Assembly: GCA_014380205.1 (NCBI GenBank)
Contig: JACMKH010000028.1
Location: forward strand, 1-6,812
DNA: 6,812 nt
From: Sphingomonadaceae bacterium
GTDB lineage: Bacteria > Pseudomonadota > Alphaproteobacteria > Sphingomonadales > Sphingomonadaceae
Reading direction: 5' to 3'
Positions 1-5,568 of this stretch are shown here, piece by piece (the first letter of the stretch is position 1; each line of letters opens with the position of its first letter). The notes under the pieces are model-generated. The model saw only the letters and a list, made by a program, of their open reading frames with translations. It had not been told where the DNA came from and made no database searches. Made by a program: the position numbers and the translations under genes.

Positions 1-1
1 A

Positions 2-14
2 CAAGACCGGCAAT
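2..14 (+). repeat. 13-bp inverted repeat, left copy
   Basis: CAAGACCGGCAAT at 2-14 is the exact reverse complement of 708-720. Identity ends on both sides (base 1 against 721, base 15 against 707). This copy lies at the extreme left edge of the window, inside the PepSY protein frame, where it encodes Lys-Thr-Gly-Asn from base 3. Confidence 0.6.
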
Positions 15-485
15 GCCATTCCGCCCCCACAGCAAGCGCCGTCAAATACCGGGCCCCTCGCAGAGCAGCCTTTTGTGATACCGGAAAATCTCAATTCGAT
101 GTGGTCCCTGGCAGAATCGCAGAGCAGCGGCTGGAAATCGATCAGCCTGCGTCTGCCGCTGACAAAGGACGCAATTTTTACCATTGACGAAGGCAAATCG
201 CTGAATGTTTTTGGCCGCTCGACGCTGACGCTCGATGCCGCAACTGCGACGGTCTCGAAATGGGAGCCGTATGAACAGCGTAATTCCGCTCAGCAGATAC
301 GCTCGTGGTTCCGGTTCACGCATACGGGCGAAAGCCTTGGCATTGTTGGCCAGATCATCGGATTTATCGCCTGTATCGGTGGTGCGTTTCTTGTTTATAC
401 AGGGCTGTCGCTGGCGGTTCGACGCTTTAGCCGTTGGCTGCAGAGGCGTTCGAGATTTGCTCGAACGGCGGAAATAGATCCTTAG
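3..485 (+). CDS. PepSY-associated membrane protein, C-terminal part (5' end outside window)
   Basis: The frame is open from base 3 to a TAG at 483-485, so about 160 C-terminal residues are visible and the real start lies upstream. A Pro/Gln-rich linker is followed by a soluble segment (GWKSISLRLP, then FTIDEG, then TLTLDAATATVSKWEP). Next comes the hallmark RSWFRFTHTGESLGIVGQ and one hydrophobic helix (about residues 114-140), then a basic cytoplasmic-looking tail (RRFSRWLQRRSRF). The HTGE...GQ motif before a glycine-rich membrane helix is typical of the last segment of PepSY-associated TM proteins (PepSY_TM family), inner-membrane proteins often found with siderophore or TonB receptor genes and implicated in iron uptake or ferric reduction. 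Base composition is clearly less GC-rich than the DNA after 720. An internal ATG at 75 would give 136 residues, but the upstream codons read as coding, so it is probably not the start. Family call is fairly firm; the substrate is unknown. Confidence 0.75.
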   Translation, partial: KTGNAIPPPQQAPSNTGPLAEQPFVIPENLNSMWSLAESQSSGWKSISLRLPLTKDAIFTIDEGKSLNVFGRSTLTLDAATATVSKWEPYEQRNSAQQIRSWFRFTHTGESLGIVGQIIGFIACIGGAFLVYTGLSLAVRRFSRWLQRRSRFARTAEIDP

Positions 486-537
486 ATTCCTGCAAGTTTG
501 TCCTACCTTTAACCGTAAACTGATCGCACGAAAATAG

Positions 538-571
538 GGCATCGCCGCACAGCGATGCCTCCCGCCTTTTT
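538..571 (+). terminator. Probable intrinsic terminator after the PepSY gene
   Basis: GGCATCGC (538-545) and GCGATGCC (552-559) form a perfect 8-bp stem around a 6-nt loop, with a possible extra G-U pair (537/560). A run of five T follows at 567-571. The T-run is 7 nt from the stem rather than adjacent, which weakens the case for classical Rho-independent termination. It sits 52 nt after the PepSY stop and ahead of the next plus-strand start at 606, where a terminator is expected. Confidence 0.5.
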
Positions 572-605
572 AGCGTTTCTTGTTCCGACCGTTTATTCTA
601 TCTAG

Positions 606-722
606 ATGCATTCGCTCACCTACGGCGAGTTGATACGCGGGAATCGTAATTTTCGCAATCTGCTGGCGGGACAATTTATTTCGGAGCTAGGGAACTGGTT
701 CAATTTTATTGCCGGTCTTGGT
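606..722 (+). CDS. MFS transporter, N-terminal fragment cut at the junction
   Basis: ATG at 606 starts a protein beginning MHSLTYGELIRGNRNFRNLL, then AGQFISELGNWFNFIAGLG. The pattern (Y..L..NRNFR.L..GQ..SELG.WF..IA) is the N-terminus of EntS-like (MFS_3 type) major facilitator exporters, covering the amphipathic lead-in and the start of TM1. Resemblance stops after residue 39 (base 722). The frame stays open to 1697, but the later residues (Arg/Asp/Glu-rich, no membrane helices) are the antisense of lptG and are not part of a transporter. About nine tenths of a normal ~400-residue MFS protein is therefore missing. No clear Shine-Dalgarno precedes the ATG. A PepSY membrane protein followed by an EntS-like exporter would suit a siderophore or iron region. 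The fragment is either a real truncated gene or a product of chimeric joining. Confidence 0.65.
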
Positions 723-1811
723 TCGGATGAGTACCGCCTCGCCGATCAGCAGGAACAGGAAGAAGGGCGCCCAGGCCGCGAGCAGCGGCGGATAGACGCC
801 GATATTGCCCATCGCGAGCGCGAAATTGTCCGCGACGAAATAGGCGAAGCCGAGCGCCATGCCGATGATCGCGCGGACGAACAGCCGCCCCGAGCGCGCG
901 AGCCCGAAGCCCGCGACCGCGCCGAGCAGCGGCATCAATATGGTCGAAAGCGGCCCCGAGATTTTGTGCCAGAGCCCCGCCTCGAGCTGCTCGGTTGGCC
1001 GCCCGGCGGCCCGCAGCTCGGCGATCGCGCGCTGGAGATCGGCGAAGCCGAGGCTGCGCGCCTCGACATTGGCGAGGGTGAACTGATCGGGGGTGACGCC
1101 CTCGGCGACGAGCATGTCGCGCGGCGTCGACTCGGCGACGCGCTCGAGGTCGAAGCGCGTCGCGTCCTCGAGCAGCCACGCCTCGCCCGTGTAGCGCGCG
1201 CGCTGGGCGCTCGCGATCGCCTCGAGCGTGCCGCCCGAACGGTCAAACACCTCGACCCCGCGCAGCCGCGTCTCGGCCCCGCGTCCATAGGCGAGCCGCG
1301 CGTTGATCAGGTCGTCGCCCGAGCGGACCCAGACGTTGCGCGCGCTCGCCTCGCCTTCGGGCAGCGGCCCGTAATCGACGCTCTCCCAGTTGGCGAAGGT
1401 CGCGTAGGAGGGCGCGACGACGCGGTCGCTGAACACGAACAGCAGCCCCGCGATGACGACGCTCGCGGCGATCAGCGGCGCGAGAATCTGGTGCGCCGAG
1501 AGCCCCGCCGCCTTCATCGAGATGATCTCGCTGTTGTGGTTCATCGTGCTCAGCGCGATCAGCGTGCCGAGCAGCACCGAAAAGGGCAGGAAACGGTCGA
1601 TCAGCTGGGGCACGCGCAGCCAGACGTAAAACCAGAGCTGCGCCTCGCCGTTGCCCGGATAGGCGAGGATGCTCCCCGATTCGCCGAGCAGATCTAGCGT
1701 CATCAGCACGAGCACGAGTGCGCCGAGGATCGCGAAGCTGCGCGTGACGAAGACCTTCGCCATGTAGAAGGAGATAGTCCGCGACGGAAAGAACTGGAGC
1801 GCGTGCGCCAT
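687..1811 (-). CDS. lptG: LptG, LPS/lipid export permease subunit (C-terminus altered by junction)
   Basis: LptG with LptF forms the membrane part of the LptB2FG ABC transporter, which extracts LPS-type lipids from the inner membrane and passes them to LptC/LptA. The 374-residue product starts at ATG 1811 (MAHALQFFPSRT). It shows the YjgP/YjgQ-family layout: TM1 at about 22-43, TM2-3 at about 60-90, the coupling-helix signature NSEIISMKAAG (93-103), then another helix at about 108-128. A periplasmic beta-rich domain spans about 135-270, and further helices begin near ISGPLSTILMPLLGAVAGFG and run to LLIGEAVLIR. The frame could extend upstream to 2042, but that part is antisense-like sequence inside lptF. 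ATG 1811 is 5 nt after the lptF stop, suggesting translational coupling. The protein is homologous to about residue 363; the last ten or so residues before the TAG at 687-689 come from the foreign segment, so the native end is replaced. Helices appear complete, so little real sequence is lost. Confidence 0.9.
   Translation of the reverse strand: MAHALQFFPSRTISFYMAKVFVTRSFAILGALVLVLMTLDLLGESGSILAYPGNGEAQLWFYVWLRVPQLIDRFLPFSVLLGTLIALSTMNHNSEIISMKAAGLSAHQILAPLIAASVVIAGLLFVFSDRVVAPSYATFANWESVDYGPLPEGEASARNVWVRSGDDLINARLAYGRGAETRLRGVEVFDRSGGTLEAIASAQRARYTGEAWLLEDATRFDLERVAESTPRDMLVAEGVTPDQFTLANVEARSLGFADLQRAIAELRAAGRPTEQLEAGLWHKISGPLSTILMPLLGAVAGFGLARSGRLFVRAIIGMALGFAYFVADNFALAMGNIGVYPPLLAAWAPFFLFLLIGEAVLIRTKTGNKIEPVP
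708..720 (-). repeat. 13-bp inverted repeat, right copy at the junction
   Basis: ATTGCCGGTCTTG at 708-720 is the inverted partner of 2-14 and lies exactly where the two DNA types meet. Read on the minus strand it also encodes Lys-Thr-Gly-Asn, at the end of the recognisable LptG. The two copies bracket the whole low-GC segment. Confidence 0.6.
708..722. other. Junction between two unrelated DNA segments
   Basis: Two coding signals meet here from opposite sides. The plus-strand MFS N-terminus is recognisable up to 722. The minus-strand LptG is recognisable down to the codon at 723-725 or a little further. Left of the site the DNA has moderate GC and AT-rich patches (for example 570-605 and 660-710); right of it the DNA is uniformly GC-rich. 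Neither gene continues on the other side. The exact breakpoint is hidden within about 15 bases that both reading frames can accommodate. It could be an assembly misjoin, an amplification chimera or a real recombination event; two simultaneous gene truncations and different apparent taxa favour an artefact. Confidence 0.7.
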
Positions 1812-1816
1812 GGAGC

Positions 1817-3040
1817 TCAGCCGGCCGGCGCGCGACGCCGCGCCCAGGGCAGCCAGCGGCGCATCACGCGGCCGAGCTTGCCGAACCCGCGCTCGAGCGC
1901 GCCGATCGGCTGCCCGCCGGGGACGTGCGCGAGATGGTAGTACATCCAGACGATCAGCGCCGAGACCAGGACGAACGGCGTCCAGATCGAGAGCAGCGGA
2001 TCGACGCGGCCGAGCGCGGCGACATCCTCGCCATATTGGCAAATCTTGTGGAAGGTCGTGATCACCACGATCGAGAGGAACACGCCGAGCGCCGAGGTCG
2101 ATCGCTTGGGCGGCACCGCGAGCGCGACCGCGAGCAAGGGCAGCAGCAGCATCATCGCGGTCTCGGCGAGGCGGTAATGGAGGTTCGCCCAGGCAGCCGC
2201 CTTGAGCTCGCGCGGCGCCGTCGGATCGTCCTGGATGTCGGCCAGCTCGGGTAGGGTCAGCTCGCGGTGCATGCCGCCGCGGCCGCGGAAGAGCTCGCTG
2301 CGCGGCAGGTCGATCGGCAGGTCATGGCTCGCGAAGCTGAGCACGCGCGGGCGCTCGAAGCCGGGCTGGTCGTGGATCAGCCGCCCGTTGGCGAGGCGGA
2401 AGATCATCGTGTCGGGATCGTCGGTGGCGAGGAAGGTCCCGCGCTCGGCGGTGACCGCGAGCGTGCGCCCCTGGGGGGAGGAGGCGCGGACGAAGATGCC
2501 GCCGAGATCGCGCCCGTTGTTCTCGCTCGATTCGACGCGCACGGTCATGCTGCGGCCGAGGTTGTTGAACTCGCCGACCTCGATCGACGCGCCGAGCGCG
2601 CCCGAGCGCAGCTCGAAATCGAGCTCCTCATAGCCATAGCGCGCATAGGGCTGGAGGTAGCTGACGATGACGAGGTTGAGCAGCGTCAGCGTGATCGCGA
2701 ACATGTAGGGCACCCGGAGCAGTCGGCCGTAGCCGAGGCCCACCGCGCGCAACACGTCGAGCTCGGAGGACAGCGCGAGCTTGCGAAAGGCGAGCAATAT
2801 GCCGAGCACGAGCCCTACCGGGATCGCCATCGAGAGATATTCGGGGACGAGATTGGCGAGCATCTCCCAGACGACATCGACCGGCCCGCCGAGCCGCGCG
2901 ACGAAATCGAACAGCCGGAGCATCTTGTCGAGCACGAGCAGCATCGCCGCGATCGCGAGCGTCGCGACCATCGGCACGAAGATCAGCCTGGCGAGATAAC
3001 GGTCGGTCGCGGTCAGCATCGCAAAGTTCAGTCGCTCCAT
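1817..3040 (-). CDS. lptF: LptF, LPS/lipid export permease subunit
   Basis: This is the 407-residue partner of LptG and first gene of a minus-strand pair. TM1 (about 17-37) is followed by DKMLRLFDFVARLGG, TM2 (about 60-84), the family signature SSELDVLRAVGLGYGRLLRV (91-110) that contacts the ATPase, and TM3 (about 110-130). A periplasmic jellyroll domain runs roughly from 145 to 290 (including TVRVESSENNGRDLGGIFVR and ERGTFLATDD). Three C-terminal helices follow, with LAETAMMLLLPLLAVALAVP and a Trp/Tyr-rich last helix, then a basic tail (RRWLPWARRRAPAG). The start is taken as ATG 3040 (MERLNF); ATG 3046 two codons upstream is an equally possible start. The same frame is open to 3277, but that sequence lies opposite the next gene and is not family-like. 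No strong Shine-Dalgarno is visible. In many alphaproteobacteria lptFG are followed by lptD and surA; here that context is lost at the junction. Confidence 0.93.
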   Translation of the reverse strand: MERLNFAMLTATDRYLARLIFVPMVATLAIAAMLLVLDKMLRLFDFVARLGGPVDVVWEMLANLVPEYLSMAIPVGLVLGILLAFRKLALSSELDVLRAVGLGYGRLLRVPYMFAITLTLLNLVIVSYLQPYARYGYEELDFELRSGALGASIEVGEFNNLGRSMTVRVESSENNGRDLGGIFVRASSPQGRTLAVTAERGTFLATDDPDTMIFRLANGRLIHDQPGFERPRVLSFASHDLPIDLPRSELFRGRGGMHRELTLPELADIQDDPTAPRELKAAAWANLHYRLAETAMMLLLPLLAVALAVPPKRSTSALGVFLSIVVITTFHKICQYGEDVAALGRVDPLLSIWTPFVLVSALIVWMYYHLAHVPGGQPIGALERGFGKLGRVMRRWLPWARRRAPAG

Positions 3041-3159
3041 GACCATATTTTGGCCGCATGCTTCGGCGATATCGGTCGCAAATAGGGAACAACCCGTGAT
3101 TGCGCCATGCCCAAACGGGGCTGACCGGCTTGCGCGCGCAACCTTGGAGCGATTATTCG
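3041..3159. promoter_or_regulatory. Divergent intergenic region between lptF and the DUF2141 operon
   Basis: These 119 bp separate two divergent transcription units and must contain both promoters unless transcription starts inside a gene. It is locally less GC-rich around 3041-3100. No convincing -35/-10 pair was found on either strand. A perfect 12-bp palindrome, TTGCGCGCGCAA, lies at 3130-3141, and a GGAG at 3146-3149 precedes the ATG at 3160 with 10 nt spacing, a plausible ribosome site. CGATATCG (3067-3074) is a short second palindrome. The regulatory role is inferred from position only. Confidence 0.45.
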
Positions 3160-3675
3160 ATGCTGAAGCCCATGATCCCCCTGATGGCCGCGACCGCCCT
3201 CGTCGCGCTGTCGGCCGCGCCGGCCAAGGCCGGCACGGTCGTTCAGAACAACCTCGCCAACTGCCGCGCGGGCGCATCGGGCACGCATGTGCTCGTCCGC
3301 GTCAACGGATTTCGCGAAGGGACGGGGCGCGTGCGCGTCCAGTCGTATCGCGGCGACAATTGGCTCGGACGCGGCCAATGGCTGCACCGTGTCGACATCC
3401 CTGTGCGGCTCTCCGGACGTTCGATGGCGGTTTGCCTGCCGCTGCCCGCCCCCGGCGCGTACGGGATCGCGGTGCGCCACGACGAGAACAACAACGGCAG
3501 CTCGGACCGCCGCGACGGCGCCGCCTTCTCGCGCAACCCCGACATCTCCTTCCCGTTCGACATGCGGCCGCGCTTCAACGAGGTCTCGTTCAACGCGGGG
3601 GCGGGGACGACCTCGATCAACGTCGTACTCAATTACCTTCAGGGCGCGTCGGTCGAGCCGATCGGCGGGAGATAG
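3160..3675 (+). CDS. Exported DUF2141 family protein
   Basis: This 171-residue protein has a clear Sec signal peptide (MLKPMIPLMAATALVALSAAPAKA), with likely cleavage after A24 of an AKA site. The mature domain is beta-rich and matches the DUF2141 pattern: an Ig-like stretch (HVLVRVNGFREGTGRVRVQS), then PAPGAYGIAVRHDENNNGSS (97-116), then RDGAAFSRN and a closing strand. The D-x-N-x-N-G-x-x-D loop (108-116) looks like a small Ca2+-type acidic loop characteristic of this family. C35 and C92 could form a periplasmic disulphide. ATG 3160 is preferred over ATG 3100 because it places the signal peptide at the N-terminus and has GGAG upstream. Its stop is one nucleotide before the lipid kinase start, so the two are co-transcribed. 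The biochemical function of DUF2141 is not established; a periplasmic role in envelope lipid handling is inferred from the operon. Confidence 0.88.
   Translation: MLKPMIPLMAATALVALSAAPAKAGTVVQNNLANCRAGASGTHVLVRVNGFREGTGRVRVQSYRGDNWLGRGQWLHRVDIPVRLSGRSMAVCLPLPAPGAYGIAVRHDENNNGSSDRRDGAAFSRNPDISFPFDMRPRFNEVSFNAGAGTTSINVVLNYLQGASVEPIGGR
3667..3671 (+). promoter_or_regulatory. Ribosome binding site of the lipid kinase gene
   Basis: GGGAG at 3667-3671 lies 5 nt before ATG 3677 and inside the last codons of the DUF2141 gene. It fixes the kinase start at 3677 rather than the upstream open frame reaching 3287, which is out-of-frame sequence of the DUF2141 gene. Confidence 0.7.
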
Positions 3676-3676
3676 C

Positions 3677-4651
3677 ATGGTCTGCGTGGCGCTCCTCTCC
3701 AATCCCCGGTCGACCGGGAATCTGGCCGAGCTTCCGCGCATCCGGCGCTTCTGCGCGCAGCGCTCCGACATCTTCCACTATGAGGTCGAGGATGTCGGCC
3801 AGATCGGCGAGGCCCTGCGCACGATCGCGCGCGTCGATCCCAAGGTGCTCGTGATCAACGGCGGCGACGGCACCGTCCAGGCGGCGATGACCGAGCTCCA
3901 CCATGGCCATCATTTCGGCGACGCGCCGCCGCCGATCGCGGTGCTGCCCAACGGCAAGACCAACCTCATCGCGCTCGATCTCGGCGCGGAAGGCGATCCC
4001 GTCGTCGCGCTCGAGCGGATCATCGAGATCGCGCGCACCGATCTCGCGGATCACATCGTCTCGCGCGAGCTGATCTCGCTGACCAACGGCGCGGCGAACG
4101 GTCGCCCCGTGCTCGGCATGTTCGTCGGCGGCGCGGGGCTCGCCGACACGATCCTCTATTGCCGCCACAAAATCTATCCGCTCGGGCTGCCCAACGGGAT
4201 CAGCCATGTGCTCACCGCCTTCGCGGTGCTGTTCTCAGCGCTGTTCGGGATTCGCGGCCGTTTCCTGCCGCCGCGGCCTGAGCCCGTGCGCGTCTCGGTG
4301 ATCCATCAGGGCGCGATCGACGGGCGCTTCTCGCTGCTCATGGTGACCACGCTCGAGCGGCTGCTGCTGAGCGGCCAGACTGCCGGCGCGGGGATGAGCG
4401 GCGGCCGGCTCAAGCTGATGATGGTCGAGCAGCGGCCGCTCGCGATGCTGCGCGCCGCCTGGGCTGGAATCCTGGGCAAGCTCGATCGTTCGACGGGCGG
4501 GGGCGTGCACATGAGCCGCGGCGAGGAGATTCGCATCGAGGGCGACCACCAGAGCGTGATCTTCGACGGCGAGCTGTTCGAGGGCAACCGCGACCGGCCG
4601 ATCGTGCTGACCTCGACCGCGCCGGTGCCGTTCGTCCGCCTCGCGGCGTGA
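3677..4651 (+). CDS. DAGK/LCB5-type lipid kinase (diacylglycerol or ceramide kinase)
   Basis: This 324-residue protein belongs to the diacylglycerol/sphingosine kinase superfamily, which phosphorylates a lipid hydroxyl using ATP. The N-terminal strand ALLSNPRSTGN (5-15) is the usual nucleotide-binding entry. VINGGDGTVQAAMTEL contains the catalytic GGDGT (62-66), and IAVLPNGKTNLIALDLG (87-103) is the second nucleotide loop. The C-terminal beta-sandwich ends in a substrate-side DGELFEG motif (297-303). A hydrophobic stretch (about 176-194) may help it associate with the membrane. Loop residue 94 is Lys, where many relatives have Gly or Thr. The gene follows the DUF2141 gene by 1 nt and overlaps the next gene by 4 nt (GTGA), so it is the middle of an operon. 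Substrate cannot be read from sequence: diacylglycerol (giving phosphatidate) and ceramide (as for Caulobacter CpgB) are both credible. Confidence 0.88.
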   Translation: MVCVALLSNPRSTGNLAELPRIRRFCAQRSDIFHYEVEDVGQIGEALRTIARVDPKVLVINGGDGTVQAAMTELHHGHHFGDAPPPIAVLPNGKTNLIALDLGAEGDPVVALERIIEIARTDLADHIVSRELISLTNGAANGRPVLGMFVGGAGLADTILYCRHKIYPLGLPNGISHVLTAFAVLFSALFGIRGRFLPPRPEPVRVSVIHQGAIDGRFSLLMVTTLERLLLSGQTAGAGMSGGRLKLMMVEQRPLAMLRAAWAGILGKLDRSTGGGVHMSRGEEIRIEGDHQSVIFDGELFEGNRDRPIVLTSTAPVPFVRLAA

Positions 4652-5568
4652 CCCCGCTCGCCGGGCTGGTCGCGGCCGAGCTCGCCGGGCCGGTCGATCC
4701 GCGCGTTTCCGAATTCGCCGCGCATCTCGCCGCGCAATATCCCGGGGCCGCACGCGCGGTGCTGTTCTACGGATCGTGCCTGCGCACCGCCGAGCTCGAG
4801 GGGCAGATGCTCGATTTCTACCTGATCGTCTCGGACTATCGCGCGGCCTATGGCCGCCGCTGGCTCGCCGCCGCCAACCGGCTGATCCCCCCCAACGTCT
4901 TCCCGATCGAGCATAACGGGCTCCAGGCCAAATACGCGGTGCTCAGCGAGGCCGATTTCGCGCGTGAATGTACGGCGCGGGCGCGCAGCGTTTCGGTCTG
5001 GGCGCGCTTCGCCCAGCCGAGCAGGTTGGCCTGGGGGGCCGACGAGACCGCGCGCGGAAGCGTGGTCGGGGCCGTATCCGAGGCCGCGCCGACGCTGTTC
5101 CAGCTCACGCTTCCCATGATGGAGCCGGGGATCAATCACTCTCCCGAGAGCATTTGGCGCCAGGCCTTCGAGCTGACCTACAGCGCCGAGCTGCGCGCCG
5201 AACGCAGCAACCGCCCCGCCGCGATCATCGACGGCGAGCCCGAACGCTATTATGATTTCGGCATTGCAGCGATGGCTGTGATCGCGTCGCGCCTCGGGGT
5301 GGGGCCGAACGGCGAGGTCGCCAATTTCAAATCTCCCGAGGCAATGCGCGCCCACTGGCGCGGGCTTCGACGCAAGGGAAAGGCGCTGACGCTGCTTCGC
5401 CTCGCCAAAGCGAGTGCGACCTACGCCGGTGGCGTCGATTATCTCGCCTGGAAGATAAACCGCCACGCCGGGACGCGGATCACCGTGCGCCCCTGGCAGC
5501 GGCGCTGGCCGCTGATCGGCGGGCTTACTCTGCTGCCTCGGCTGCTGCTTCGGGGGGCGATCCGCTAG
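4648..5568 (+). CDS. Tam41/Mmp37-like nucleotidyltransferase (candidate CDP-lipid synthase)
   Basis: A 306-residue protein starting at GTG 4648, inside the stop of the kinase gene (GTGA overlap), indicating coupled translation. Residues 38-61 (VLFYGSCLR, then MLDFYLIVSD) carry the nucleotidyltransferase signature: YGS at 41-43 and the metal-binding Asp in LDF (D56). Downstream blocks match my recollection of eukaryotic Tam41 in order and spacing: a Lys-Tyr strand (LQAKYAVLSEADF, 92-104), a WARFAQPSRL segment (118-127), a helical AVSEAAPTLFQLTLPMM segment (142-158) and IWRQAFELTYSAELRAE (169-185), resembling the Tam41 LF..I..LSYSGDFRM region. Tam41 makes CDP-diacylglycerol from phosphatidate and CTP in mitochondria. 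Paired with a lipid kinase that makes a phospholipid product, a CDP-lipid-forming role is a natural inference. A basic, hydrophobic C-terminus ([22 protein letters not shown]) may bind membrane. Its last 44 bp overlap the convergent kinase gene. Generic annotation would be 'hypothetical protein'. Confidence 0.78.
   Translation: MTPLAGLVAAELAGPVDPRVSEFAAHLAAQYPGAARAVLFYGSCLRTAELEGQMLDFYLIVSDYRAAYGRRWLAAANRLIPPNVFPIEHNGLQAKYAVLSEADFARECTARARSVSVWARFAQPSRLAWGADETARGSVVGAVSEAAPTLFQLTLPMMEPGINHSPESIWRQAFELTYSAELRAERSNRPAAIIDGEPERYYDFGIAAMAVIASRLGVGPNGEVANFKSPEAMRAHWRGLRRKGKALTLLRLAKASATYAGGVDYLAWKINRHAGTRITVRPWQRRWPLIGGLTLLPRLLLRGAIR
5525..5568. other. 44-bp tail-to-tail coding overlap
   Basis: The stop of the minus-strand histidine kinase (TTA read at 5525-5527) lies inside the plus-strand nucleotidyltransferase gene, whose TAG is at 5566-5568. 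Both strands code through this stretch: on plus the final [14 protein letters not shown], on minus the Ala/Glu-rich tail after the receiver domain. There is no room for a separate bidirectional terminator between the genes. Confidence 0.8.

Noticed and set aside
570..605. Promoter for the MFS gene (TTGTTC and TATTCT near 580-600)
   Set aside because: Spacing between the candidate boxes is far too short, and no alternative pair stands out.
2..720. Insertion sequence or MITE bounded by 13-bp terminal inverted repeats
   Set aside because: The interior holds pieces of two host-type genes and no transposase, and no target-site duplication can be checked because the left copy is at the window edge.
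723..1697. Long plus-strand continuation of the MFS frame (total 363 residues)
   Set aside because: It is the exact antisense of lptG, is Arg/Glu/Asp-rich, and has no membrane helices as a transporter would require.
1812..2042. N-terminal extension of LptG to an upstream ATG
   Set aside because: The 77 extra residues are Arg/Ala-rich and out of frame with the real lptF protein there; the family N-terminus begins at MAHALQFF.
2267..3085. 272-codon plus-strand ORF across lptF
   Set aside because: The His/Glu/Arg-rich product has no domain character, and the opposite strand carries a clear LptF.
3028..3771. 247-codon minus-strand ORF over the DUF2141 gene
   Set aside because: It overlaps the lptF start and runs antisense to a gene with a signal peptide and family motifs; its product is low-complexity.
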